NCBI RefSeq assembly: GCF_000308755.1 | Contig: NZ_BAGF01000148.1 | Span: forward strand, 1-64,000 | Direction: 5' to 3' | Origin: Nocardia pneumoniae NBRC 100136 | Lineage (GTDB): Bacteria > Actinomycetota > Actinomycetes > Mycobacteriales > Mycobacteriaceae | Length of the DNA: 64,000 nt | In this document: positions 17,019 to 25,023 of the stretch, in pieces | Layout of the letters: each line of letters starts with the position of its first letter | Position numbering within the stretch: position 1 is the stretch's first letter | Notes under the pieces: generated by a model | Told to the model about the DNA's origin: nothing | What the model saw: only the letters and a program-made list of their open reading frames with translations | The model's database searches: none | Made by a program: the position numbers and the translations under genes

Positions 17019-17684
17019 ATGGTGCAGGACGGCTGGCCACCTCTAGCGGATATCGGACCGGCCGGATGGTTGCACATCACTAACGCCTACGTCGCACTTC
17101 TGCAGCCTCGACTAAACCAACGGCGCCCTGACCTTGGTCTGGCACAGCGGCACATCAAGCCCCTCCTCACCGCCGCCTCCATCCAGTACCGCTTGGACAT
17201 CCCGACCATCCACGCCCGCCAAGGCGACATCTACGGCGTCGGGTTCCGCGGCAACTACATCGGCATCGATTACAGACTCGCCACGGTTGCCCGGCGGATT
17301 ATCAACCAACCCTGGGGCACCGAGCCCCGCCACCTCTACTACTGGAGCCTTAAGGCATCGACGGCCCCGGCTACCCAGTCCCGCGCCCCGTTATCAGCGC
17401 AGCCACTGCGTCACCAACCACTGGTGACCCTGGTTTCTACTCGGATGAAAGCGCCCCGAGTGCTCGACCGGCCGACGGATCGGGCAATCACCGCGCCATA
17501 TTGTCACCACCACCGCCACCGCCACCGCCACCTGCACCGGCATCGGGTGTGGTTCGATGAGGGCTGGAGAGTTGGCGGAGGAAATCAGCCCAAATCCGGG
17601 CAGACTCTGCTGCGGGAGGGCCGCCGTTCAGCGGCGGTTCAGGATTCGGCGCAGGACGCAACTCTGGTGTCATGCATTCTCTGA
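17019..17684 (+). CDS. Hypothetical protein with doubtful C-terminus
   Basis: From ATG 17019 the first 110 residues look coding (ITNAYVALLQPRLNQRR, IYGVGFRGNYIGIDYR, PWGTEPRHLYYWSLKA), with no family recognised. After about residue 115 the frame becomes low-complexity, ending in a His/Arg run from a CACCGC tandem repeat. This suggests a frameshift or a lost stop near 17360. An opposing minus-strand frame at 17488-17673 occupies the same end. I would trust only the N-terminal third. Confidence 0.4.
   Translation: MVQDGWPPLADIGPAGWLHITNAYVALLQPRLNQRRPDLGLAQRHIKPLLTAASIQYRLDIPTIHARQGDIYGVGFRGNYIGIDYRLATVARRIINQPWGTEPRHLYYWSLKASTAPATQSRAPLSAQPLRHQPLVTLVSTRMKAPRVLDRPTDRAITAPYCHHHRHRHRHLHRHRVWFDEGWRVGGGNQPKSGQTLLREGRRSAAVQDSAQDATLVSCIL
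17488..17673 (-). CDS. Possible 61-aa protein with nine-glycine tail
   Basis: ATG 17673 opens MTPELRPAPNPEPPLNGGPP and a short helix (SARIWADFLRQLSSP), then runs through nine consecutive glycines from a GGTGGC-type repeat before DNMAR and a stop. There is no visible Shine-Dalgarno, and it overlaps the plus-strand hypothetical frame. It may be a real small protein or a chance frame across a repeat. Confidence 0.25.
   Translation of the reverse strand: MTPELRPAPNPEPPLNGGPPAAESARIWADFLRQLSSPHRTTPDAGAGGGGGGGGGDNMAR
17506..17540. repeat. CACCGC tandem microsatellite
   Basis: About three to four copies of a six-base CACCGC unit with edge variants. Such tracts are prone to slippage and may explain the uncertain coding frames on both strands here. 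Confidence 0.6.
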
Positions 17685-17779
17685 CGCGCGCGCCACCACA
17701 TCGGTTCCACCCGGTCAGTAGCGCGAATCCGTCTCCGCCGACGGCGGGGAGTAATCCTCACCTCCCGCCGCGGCCTCCA

Positions 17780-18028
17780 TCACGTCCAGCATCCGCGCGA
17801 GCACGATATTCCTGACTCGCCGCGCCGGAACGCGACGGCGGGCAGCGCGAGAATCCGCATCACTGCCGCCACATCTCCCGGACTTGGCGCCGGTGCGATT
17901 CGCCCGGCCAGATACCCAGCGAGTTCGACGGCCGTGACCTCCCGCGTCGCCGTGTTGATCGCGTCGACCACCGCGCGGACAAGTGCCTGTTGGTCGGCAG
18001 TCATCAGCTCATCGTCGGCTCCGGTCAT
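17780..18028 (-). CDS. Hypothetical 82-aa protein of a LexA-box gene pair
   Basis: ATG 18028 overlaps the stop of the upstream 58-residue gene by four bases (ATGA). The first 60 residues are a regular helical protein (TADQQALVRAVVDAINTATR, AVELAGYLAGRIAPAPSPGD); the last 20 (RRGESGISCSRGCWT) are less convincing. No family recognised. It is second in a two-gene operon whose leader carries a good SOS-box match, so DNA-damage induction is likely. The segment 17685-17779 after it holds nothing evident. Confidence 0.55.
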   Translation of the reverse strand: MTGADDELMTADQQALVRAVVDAINTATREVTAVELAGYLAGRIAPAPSPGDVAAVMRILALPAVAFRRGESGISCSRGCWT

Positions 18029-18201
18029 TCCTTGCTCTGGGTGGCCTCGGTGTAGATGCGCAGGCCCTCGGCGAGCTTGCGCGCCATGATTTCCAGCTGT
18101 TCCGGTGTGACGAACTTGCCGAACGCGGCGGCATCGAGCAGCTGGCGGCGTACGTCCTCTACCTGCATCTTGGCGAAATCGAGTCGACTTAACTCGGGCA
18201 T
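18025..18201 (-). CDS. 58-aa helical protein behind a LexA box
   Basis: This short frame starts at ATG 18201 and encodes a clean helical hairpin: MPELSRLDFAKMQVEDVRRQ, LLDAAAFGKFVTPEQLEIMA, ending TEATQSKE. It has about 30 per cent charged residues and no membrane segment. The stop overlaps the next start as ATGA, the mark of translational coupling. It is not a family I know. The start lies 20 bases from a 16-base LexA-type operator, so it is probably a DNA-damage-induced small protein. Confidence 0.65.
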   Translation of the reverse strand: MPELSRLDFAKMQVEDVRRQLLDAAAFGKFVTPEQLEIMARKLAEGLRIYTEATQSKE

Positions 18202-18220
18202 AGCCCGACCCTACCGTCGA

Positions 18221-18236
18221 TCGAACAAGTGTTCTA
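18221..18236 (-). promoter_or_regulatory. LexA (SOS) box, one mismatch
   Basis: TCGAACAAGTGTTCTA matches the mycobacterial/actinobacterial SOS consensus TCGAAC-N4-GTTCGA at 11 of 12 fixed positions. It lies 20-35 bases before the ATG of the 58-residue gene, where a bound repressor would block the promoter. Confidence 0.65.
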
Positions 18237-18619
18237 GACCGACGCATGCCTTTGCCGCCCCTCGAGGCCCACGGCATGAACGGCGGCGATCCTCCCGCGG
18301 TGCAGATGTAATGGTTGGAGGCGTCGATGGCCAACTGTCTCGGATTCCGCCCGAACAAGTACACCCCTCGTCCTCAGCCCCTTGCGGGAGGGACGAGCAC
18401 GCAGCGTTGTGTACCGGCCCGCAGCGTCAGGTGACAGGCTCAGCCGCGCGGTTATAGCCGAGCTACGGCTTCGAGCATTGCTCTGACACTGTTGACCTGG
18501 TCCAGGAACAGGCGGATCCAATCGTCGTCGGGTAGTCGATCGGCGTGTGGCGCGGCTGTGCCGGTGATCAGCCGCTTTGTGCGGGTGTAGCTGCTGTGCT
18601 GGTGGTTCGGGTGCTGCTG
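18237..18619. other. Non-coding stretch upstream of the SOS pair
   Basis: Several frames cross this region, but none has a plausible start, ribosome site or protein-like composition. I see no repeat or hairpin of note. Confidence 0.3.
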
Positions 18620-18784
18620 ATGACCATTGCGCTTCTGGTAGCAGTCATCGTTGCACTGGTGGCCGGCGCCGTCGGGCACGTCGGTGGGAAGAGCGTGCCG
18701 AACTGTGTCACCCTCGGTGGCGGCGAATTCTATGCGGCCATGTCATTGACGATCCTGGTGCTCACCAGCCCCGGGCTGCTGTGA
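18620..18784 (+). CDS. Possible 54-aa single-pass membrane protein
   Basis: From ATG 18620 the product begins with an uninterrupted hydrophobic helix (MTIALLVAVIVALVAGAVGH), then a short soluble loop with one Cys and a second weakly hydrophobic stretch (AAMSLTILVLTSPGLL). That is a believable small membrane protein, but there is no Shine-Dalgarno and the function is unknown. The 219 bases after it, up to the helicase gene, show nothing else. Confidence 0.4.
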   Translation: MTIALLVAVIVALVAGAVGHVGGKSVPNCVTLGGGEFYAAMSLTILVLTSPGLL

Positions 18785-19003
18785 CTACTGGGTCCCGGCG
18801 TCTGCACCTGCGGAGAAAGTTGCAGCACCCTCGGCGGCACGTTGCTCCGGCCGAGCGTGCTGATCTCGGGCGGCTCAGCGCCCGCGGAATCCAGGAGACC
18901 GTGCTGTGTGCGGTAGGTGGTTCCAGTTGTGGGCCCCCATCGGGACACCGCTAGGCTCTGGCGCGACTGGTCGTCGGCGTCTGGTCCTGGCGCGCATTGC
19001 TGG

Positions 19004-21445
19004 TCATACGATGTTGCCACGGGTCAGATCGGGTAGCTGGGTGTCGGTCCGCAGCCATTTGTTGATCATGGTTTGTGCACCGTGGCGGTGGGTGTATTCG
19101 ACCTCCTGGCCTACGAGCGGTAGCAGGGTTCTCAGCTGGATGAGTTCGTTGCCGATCGCGTCGTGAACGGTGGTGAACGCGGTGCTGAAGTAGGGATGGT
19201 CTGCGGCGAGTACACCGTGGATATCGGTGCCGCCGACAATGGGTGTGGTGCTGACCAGTTGGTGGCCGGGTTCGAGGCTGCCGGGTTGGACGAGGATTGT
19301 CATTGCGATTCGTTCCAGCAGGGCGCGGGCGAGGTCGAGTTGGTCGTTGTAGGCGGTGACCACGATTTCGGTGTCGGCGGGCATGCACAATCGCAGTCCC
19401 GTGGTTGCGACGGTGACGACGGGGTGCCTCTGATGGTGGCAGACGAGCACGGTGTAACCGCTGGTCTTGCCCGTCAAGTCGTGTGCTTCTATGCGGTCTG
19501 TGACCAGCCCTGCATACCGTTGCAGGTGGTCGATCAACGCGTTGGTGACCAGTGCGCTCCGGCCATGGACTCTGGTCGGGAAGATCTGCACCGGGGGAGC
19601 TGACTGTCGTGGTGGGGGTGAGGGGGTCTGGTGTGTTTGCCGGCGGGCGGCGGTGGCCACGTCTTTGAGGTAGTCGTAGATCCATTCGAGTCCTGCGAGA
19701 TCGAGGCGTTGTTTTGCTCGGGTGACGGCGACGTAGGCGAGCATGGCATCGGCCGCCGGTATCGGGGTGGGGTTGCCGTCGTCATCGGGTGCGGGTTCGC
19801 GGAAGTCTTCGGCGATGGCGACGGTGTCCCATTCTCTGCCTTTGCTTTTGTGGGCAGTGGATACGACGACGTCGGCCTCGTCTTCGCTGTCGGCGAGTTG
19901 CTCGATGGTGCCGAGGATCTCCTCGACACCGTGTTCGTCGATGAGATCGACGAAGGGTTTGAGATCTTTGCCGTCGTTTTCGGCGTAGTCCTGCAGATCT
20001 GCCCAGGTTCGGAAGGCGAACAGTTCGCGGTGGCTTGGGGGCTGACCGTTTTTGAGCTGCCGCGCCGCCTCCGCGAGGTGTTTGATCGGGCCGCCACCAC
20101 CGACCAGTGCCGGGCGTTGCCCGGTTTGCAGGATGTCGATGACTTGTTTTATCGCTTCGGCATTGGTGCGGCACAGGATGGCATGGGGGCGTTTGACGCG
20201 TCCGACGGTCGATGCCAGGTGCGGGCTGCCGAGGACCCTCAAATCGGTGCCGAGCATGGCCAGCCAGAGGTTGGCCTCGTTGGCAATCGCCGGACCGAAG
20301 CGCCAGGACTGGCGCAGCGTCAGATGCTCGTCGGCGTTGTCCCAGTTCTTGAGCGCGTCGACAGCGCCGCGCCAGGAGTACAACTGCTGGTTGGAATCGC
20401 CGACCAGGATTTGCTGGGCGTCCTGGGCGGCGATGACCGCTGCGAGGGCGGGGTTGGTGTCTTGGGCCTCGTCGAGCATGATGACGTCGAAACGCAACCG
20501 GGGGTTGCTCAGTGCCCACATCTTGAAATAGTGGTCGTGTTCGAATTTCAACTTGCCGTTGATGTTTCGGATGTCCGCCCACGCGCGCTGGGCATATGGC
20601 ACCACCGCGTCGGCGAGGTAGGCGAGTTCTTCTGTGCTGATGCCGACTTGCGCAGGCACGTGCTGGGACCCGATGTCGGTGTGCGCGGAGTGGCAGTATC
20701 TGGTCACGGTCTCCATCGCCATCCGCGCCAGGTCGCGTGGCAGTAACACGGTGGAGGCGAGCGGGATGTGCTGGGTGATGCCCAAAATGCGAGCTTGGTC
20801 GTCGGCCCGCTGGCGTTGGGCATTGTTCAGGCGGTCGCGGTAGCGCTTCAGATAGTCGCCTGCCAGGCCATGGGAGGTGTAGCAGTGGACATGGCGTGGG
20901 AAGCGTGTTCTGGCTTCGTCTTTGGTTACGCGGTTGTAGGCGATGTAGGCGACCGTCTGGCCGCTCAACGCGTGGCCGACCATCTCCAGGGTGCTCGTCT
21001 TACCTGCGCCGGCTCCGGCCTGCACGATCAGATTCTTCCCCGCCCGAGCAGTATCGATGACGTCCTGCTGTTCCACGGTTGGTTGGTGCTTCGGTCGCGG
21101 CGAGGCCGTGGAAGCTGGGGTGCGGGGTTGGCCGGCTCCTGATGCGCCAAGGTGGGGTCCGCGTCCTCGGGAGGCGTTTCGCACCTCTGCGTACGTGGTG
21201 AATCCGAGATCGGCCATCTGGTACGCATGGGCGCAGCCGGGACAGATCAACGCCACGTAGCGCAGCTGTTTCCCGTTGCGCTCGAATGGCTTCCGCGCGA
21301 CATGCACTGTCGTGTGTTGGCTCGGGCACGCCAGCAGCAGGGTCTCCTCGTATGACCAGCCGGGCTGGGTGAATCGGTCCACTGCGACGGTGCAGTCGCG
21401 AATACCCCAGGACAAGGCCAGGTCCACGACGGTATCGACGGTCAC
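19004..21445 (-). CDS. UvrD/Rep-family SF1 helicase
   Basis: An 813-residue superfamily 1 helicase. An N-terminal zinc-finger-like segment (LLACPSQH...ICPGC) precedes the motor. The Q-motif/Walker A is at about 140-150 (VQAGAGAGKTSTLEM), Walker B is DVIMLDEAQDTNP, motif III is VGDSNQQLYSWRGA, motif V is VVVSTAHKSKGREWDTV and motif VI is YVAVTRAKQRL. The 200 residues after the motor are unassigned. GTG 21445 is preferred to ATG 21472: it overlaps the CoiA-like stop as GTGA and has GAGGAGG just before it. The pairing with a nuclease suggests DNA end processing, in repair or in anti-phage defence. Confidence 0.85.
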   Translation of the reverse strand: MTVDTVVDLALSWGIRDCTVAVDRFTQPGWSYEETLLLACPSQHTTVHVARKPFERNGKQLRYVALICPGCAHAYQMADLGFTTYAEVRNASRGRGPHLGASGAGQPRTPASTASPRPKHQPTVEQQDVIDTARAGKNLIVQAGAGAGKTSTLEMVGHALSGQTVAYIAYNRVTKDEARTRFPRHVHCYTSHGLAGDYLKRYRDRLNNAQRQRADDQARILGITQHIPLASTVLLPRDLARMAMETVTRYCHSAHTDIGSQHVPAQVGISTEELAYLADAVVPYAQRAWADIRNINGKLKFEHDHYFKMWALSNPRLRFDVIMLDEAQDTNPALAAVIAAQDAQQILVGDSNQQLYSWRGAVDALKNWDNADEHLTLRQSWRFGPAIANEANLWLAMLGTDLRVLGSPHLASTVGRVKRPHAILCRTNAEAIKQVIDILQTGQRPALVGGGGPIKHLAEAARQLKNGQPPSHRELFAFRTWADLQDYAENDGKDLKPFVDLIDEHGVEEILGTIEQLADSEDEADVVVSTAHKSKGREWDTVAIAEDFREPAPDDDGNPTPIPAADAMLAYVAVTRAKQRLDLAGLEWIYDYLKDVATAARRQTHQTPSPPPRQSAPPVQIFPTRVHGRSALVTNALIDHLQRYAGLVTDRIEAHDLTGKTSGYTVLVCHHQRHPVVTVATTGLRLCMPADTEIVVTAYNDQLDLARALLERIAMTILVQPGSLEPGHQLVSTTPIVGGTDIHGVLAADHPYFSTAFTTVHDAIGNELIQLRTLLPLVGQEVEYTHRHGAQTMINKWLRTDTQLPDLTRGNIV

Positions 21446-22716
21446 GCGCCCCTCCTCAACGATCCACCCCATGACAGCCCGGTGGGATCTGCCGAAGCCT
21501 CAAGATAACCCACACCACTGACACCGATACGGGGCTCGACCGACGCCGCGGCTTCGGTAGCCCGATGCCGTCGCGGGCACCGCGCGACGGCCTCGGGTTC
21601 CAGAGTTGGTGGGATCACTGCAGCGCAGCGCGTACAGCGCACTGTGCACGGCTTGGTCGGCGGCAGGGGCAGGTTGGGGGCGTCGCGGCAATCGATGTCG
21701 TGTCCGGCCGCCATCACAGCGTTTTGGAGTGCGAGCCAGTCGAGCTGGGCCTGTGCGGCGGGATCGACGGATTCCCTTGCAGGGGAAACTTTCTCGCCGA
21801 TAGCCCGCTTCAGCTCCGTCGTGCTGATCACGATCTCAAATGACTCGGACCGCTGGCGAGTCCGTCCGCCTTCGCGCGTGACGGCGAGGATGCGCTGGCG
21901 CTCCTGCTCGGCCGCCGCAGCCAATCGTGTTTGCAGGCTGACCGGTACTTGCACGCCGGCCGGGGTCAACGCGATGTCATGCAGCGCAAACCGGTAGGGC
22001 CGCAGATCATCGCCGATACACGGTGGCAGGTGCTCGACACGGTCGACCACCGCGGGCCCGGCTGCGGGGTGTGGGCGCGTGTGCGGTGCGCCGACCAGTA
22101 GCGTGATTTCCGGTTCCCAGGGATCGAACAGCCACATCTGCTGGGGGTGGTCGGTATCGGCGAGGACGACCCACGGGAGAGGACTGTCCGGGTGCCATAG
22201 CCAGGCATCGACGACGCCGTTGTCTACGTAGTCGCGGTGGCGGCGGCTCCAATCCGCATCGGTCACGGGCGAACGTTGTGCCTCGAGCACGACTCGGTTG
22301 CCGTCGGCGAACACCACCTGCACATCGCATCGCCGCTCACGGTTGGGCAGCCATACCTCGGTGCGGACGTCGATGACGCCCGGCTGGGTTCGCGACCACT
22401 CCGCCAGAACGGTCTTGCTGATCAAATGCCACACCGATTCCGGATCATGCGCACCGCCCACAGGCCCACGACCCGCTGGATGCGCGAAGTGCGGTCGGCG
22501 CACACCGCCGACCCGGCCTTTCACCACCATCGGCACCACAGTGCCCGGAGGTGCGCCGACTCCCGCGTAGCACAGCGCGCACACCAGTGTTCGATCACCG
22601 GTGTAGCCGTGGGCCCGGAGATCTTCGAGGCGAAGATCTCCGGGATCGGTTGGGGCGCAGACATATCGATGGCGCAGCGTGTCCAGCGCCACCATCAGAT
22701 TGCTGGAGGTACCCAC
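21442..22716 (-). CDS. CoiA-like nuclease-domain protein
   Basis: About 424 residues. The central part matches the competence CoiA-type PD-(D/E)XK domain: HFAHPAGRG, then H..SK..LAEW, RRCDVQVVFADGNRVVLEAQ and SRRHRDYVDNGVVDAWLW, where the Asp and ExQ residues form the presumed metal site. A C-terminal Cys cluster (CTVRCTRCAAVIPP then CPRRH) looks zinc-binding. The 5' end is uncertain: GTG 22716 has GAAGGG upstream; ATG 22695 and an upstream start at 22764 are possible. Its stop overlaps the helicase start by four bases, so the two form one operon. Confidence 0.7.
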   Translation of the reverse strand: MGTSSNLMVALDTLRHRYVCAPTDPGDLRLEDLRAHGYTGDRTLVCALCYAGVGAPPGTVVPMVVKGRVGGVRRPHFAHPAGRGPVGGAHDPESVWHLISKTVLAEWSRTQPGVIDVRTEVWLPNRERRCDVQVVFADGNRVVLEAQRSPVTDADWSRRHRDYVDNGVVDAWLWHPDSPLPWVVLADTDHPQQMWLFDPWEPEITLLVGAPHTRPHPAAGPAVVDRVEHLPPCIGDDLRPYRFALHDIALTPAGVQVPVSLQTRLAAAAEQERQRILAVTREGGRTRQRSESFEIVISTTELKRAIGEKVSPARESVDPAAQAQLDWLALQNAVMAAGHDIDCRDAPNLPLPPTKPCTVRCTRCAAVIPPTLEPEAVARCPRRHRATEAAASVEPRIGVSGVGYLEASADPTGLSWGGSLRRGA

Positions 22717-23277
22717 CTCGGTAATACCCTTCGGGGAATAGGCGACCGCCTCCCAGCAGCACACGCTGCGGGAAGCGCTGGCGGGGCCGCGCTATTCGAC
22801 TCAGGATGCGTTAGGTGGTCCGGCTCGAAGATCAGTACAGGAGAGCTCGTCGCTCTAGAAAATTTTCAGTTACATTGAGCGCCGGAAAGTTTCAGGGTTC
22901 AGGTTATGACTACATGCGACCCACACCGATACTACGGCGGTCCGGAATGTATGTCGACCGGCGGACTCGACTGCCCAGAGAGGACGGCCCACACCAGCGC
23001 GTGACTTCGCGCTCCGGCCCCAAGGCCAGGTGAGGTCTCGACTACCGACTCAGCCCGGCAATACCCGCTCTCGCGGAGGTGCGTCGCGCGGCGAGGGGTT
23101 CGAAGTCGCCGGCGCGAAGCCATAGAACGACCCGCGTCGCCCGCCAGCGCCGTGGTGTCGAACGCCACGACCCGTACGACGACCGCACTGACAACGCCCG
23201 CAATCGTGCGCTTTGGTCGTGCGGCGCGGGTCGGTGATGGCATTCTCGAAAGGGCGACTGCAGTAAGGGGGAAGATC
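22717..23277. other. Intergenic region, partly AT-rich
   Basis: No coding frame is convincing. The part around 22850-22900 (AGAAAATTTTCAG, GGAAAGTTTCAGGG) is AT-rich for this genome and probably holds the promoter of the minus-strand CoiA-like/helicase operon. Nothing else stands out. Confidence 0.35.
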
Positions 23278-23736
23278 ATGAGCTCCGCGCCCGCGAATTG
23301 GTATCCAGACCCGCAGAATCCAGGCTTTCTCAGGTACTGGAACGGCGTGGACTGGACCGGCGACCCGGTACCCGCCCCAGCGGCAGACGTTGCTGCACAG
23401 CCCCCGCGGGGCGTGGCCCCGGTTGCGAAGGTGCCGATGTTCGGCACTCGTGCCTATGCGAAGCGCCAATCTCATGATCTGGCCGATGCTTTGGCCGAGA
23501 TCCAAAGGCTGCGAGCCGAGTTGGCCAGCATGGGTGGCCTCGAGGTCGCCGAGCTTCAGCGCTACCGTGAGCAACTCGCCGCGCAGATCACAGCCGAGCA
23601 GGCGCGCCTGGAAAGTGTGCGCATGCAGGTGATCAACACCCAAGAGAAACAGGTACTCCAGGAGATCGGTATCTACCGATACCGTCATCCACTGTCGGAC
23701 GTGGTCGCCTACCGCGTCGGTGCGATGTTGATGTGA
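23278..23736 (+). pseudogene. Truncated DUF2510-DUF4041 protein
   Basis: ATG 23278 (GGGGGAAG upstream) starts a DUF2510 motif (WYPDPQNPGFLRYWNGVDWT, residues 8-27). A coiled coil follows (about 65-125, AEIQRLRAELASMGG, LAAQITAEQARLESV), then the first residues of a DUF4041 domain (EKQVLQEIGIYRYRHPLSDV). Proteins of this type normally continue through DUF4041 into a GIY-YIG/T5orf172 nuclease domain and reach 400-500 residues. This one stops at 152 and I find no continuation downstream. It looks like the surviving N-terminal part of a defence-associated gene beside the McrBC operon. Confidence 0.65.
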
Positions 23737-23847
23737 CGCGTCATCGGCGGCAACCGTTCATCCCGGTGGAGGCTAACTGGTCATTGTGCACCCGCGTGGC
23801 TCGTAGGCACGCATCTTGGCGGCGTGTCGGCTCACGACTTCGATCAT

Positions 23848-25023
23848 TCAGACGATCGTGGCGGCTACCGCGTTCGCAATGCGGCCGGCTTGCTCAAGGA
23901 TGTGTTCCGTGGGCTGAGCGAGGTCAAGTACCCAGGTACGGAGTTTGGTGCCGGCCTCGCGCACGGTGTGGGAGCTGGGTGCGTCCCCCGAGGCGTATAC
24001 GAGGTGCCCTTCGGGTACGCCGAGGGCGGTGCAGTAGGCGAGCATCTGGTAGAGGTCGGCGTAGGGCCGATCGTCGTCCTTCACCCTCTTGTATTTGGCG
24101 TCAAGGACGGCAGCAGGTCGAGCGTGCCGTTCCCAGACGAGGTCGGGTCGGATGCGGAGTTGCCGCATCGTATCGAGATGACTGGGGTACTGGTCGCGCA
24201 GCCGGCCTCCGTAGGGTTCGAGTGCGCGGCGCAGCGTGATGGTGAGCCAGTCTTCGAATGCCTTGTTGAGGTCAAAGAGGAATCCGCTGGCCGCGGTGGA
24301 GCCGGGTGGCTGATCGAGGCTTCGTCCGGCGAGAACGATACGAGCCAGTCGGAGTGCCGGTTGGTAGTGGCGTGTCAGCCTGGTCGGCGGGGTGTCGGGC
24401 GGCGTGTCCCCGGCGACCAGCGGAGTGACGTCAGCCAGGGTGGTCAGCAGTTGACGAAGACCGGCATGTGTTGCCAGCGGCAGGCCCGGAACACGGAGCA
24501 GCCGGCGAGCGGCGGTGAGCAGGACGCGGTTCTCGGGGATGTCGACGGTGTAGTCGTCGTAGCGGACTTCAAGAGGCACGGCGAGGCCGAGGCGCTGGCG
24601 GAGCTGGTTGGCTTCGCGCAGGCGGCCACGCAGGAGCGGAAGCGCTTCTTCGACGGTGCGGTAGCCCTGGAGGACTCCGTGGGAGAGGGCTCGGCGGGTT
24701 GCGGCGTGGAAGGACACGGCCACCGCGGTGACGAGGTCGTCGACAGTAGCGAGGTCCACGATGTCGTCGTCGCGCCAGCCGTTGGGATCCTGGGCGTGGC
24801 CGAGGAGCCACAGCAGCCGGTGGATCCCGATCTTCGGGGTGACGCGAAGTTCGATCTCACCGCATCGAAGCACGCCGACGTACGACGACGCCTTGAGTAC
24901 GGTGCGGCCCTCCAGGTCTGCGCTGACTTTGACCGCTCCGGTGGCGGTGAGCCCGTCGGCGATGGACCGGGCGATCGGGCTGAACGCTCGGGCTTGGTGT
25001 TCGGGCAGGGTCAGACGCCTCAC
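23848..25023 (-). CDS. mcrC: McrC-family endonuclease subunit
   Basis: A 391-residue McrC. The N-terminal half is the McrB-contacting region (VGVLRCGEIELRVTPKIGIHRLLWLL, only partly quoted by motif: LRVTPKIG). The C-terminal half holds the PD-(D/E)XK site: IRPDLVWE at about 293 and AAVLDAKYK at about 305-313, then YQMLAYC. In McrBC the McrC nuclease cleaves DNA during McrB-driven translocation. GTG 25023 overlaps the McrB stop as GTGA. It is the last gene of the five-gene operon. All catalytic positions appear present. Confidence 0.88.
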   Translation of the reverse strand: MRRLTLPEHQARAFSPIARSIADGLTATGAVKVSADLEGRTVLKASSYVGVLRCGEIELRVTPKIGIHRLLWLLGHAQDPNGWRDDDIVDLATVDDLVTAVAVSFHAATRRALSHGVLQGYRTVEEALPLLRGRLREANQLRQRLGLAVPLEVRYDDYTVDIPENRVLLTAARRLLRVPGLPLATHAGLRQLLTTLADVTPLVAGDTPPDTPPTRLTRHYQPALRLARIVLAGRSLDQPPGSTAASGFLFDLNKAFEDWLTITLRRALEPYGGRLRDQYPSHLDTMRQLRIRPDLVWERHARPAAVLDAKYKRVKDDDRPYADLYQMLAYCTALGVPEGHLVYASGDAPSSHTVREAGTKLRTWVLDLAQPTEHILEQAGRIANAVAATIV

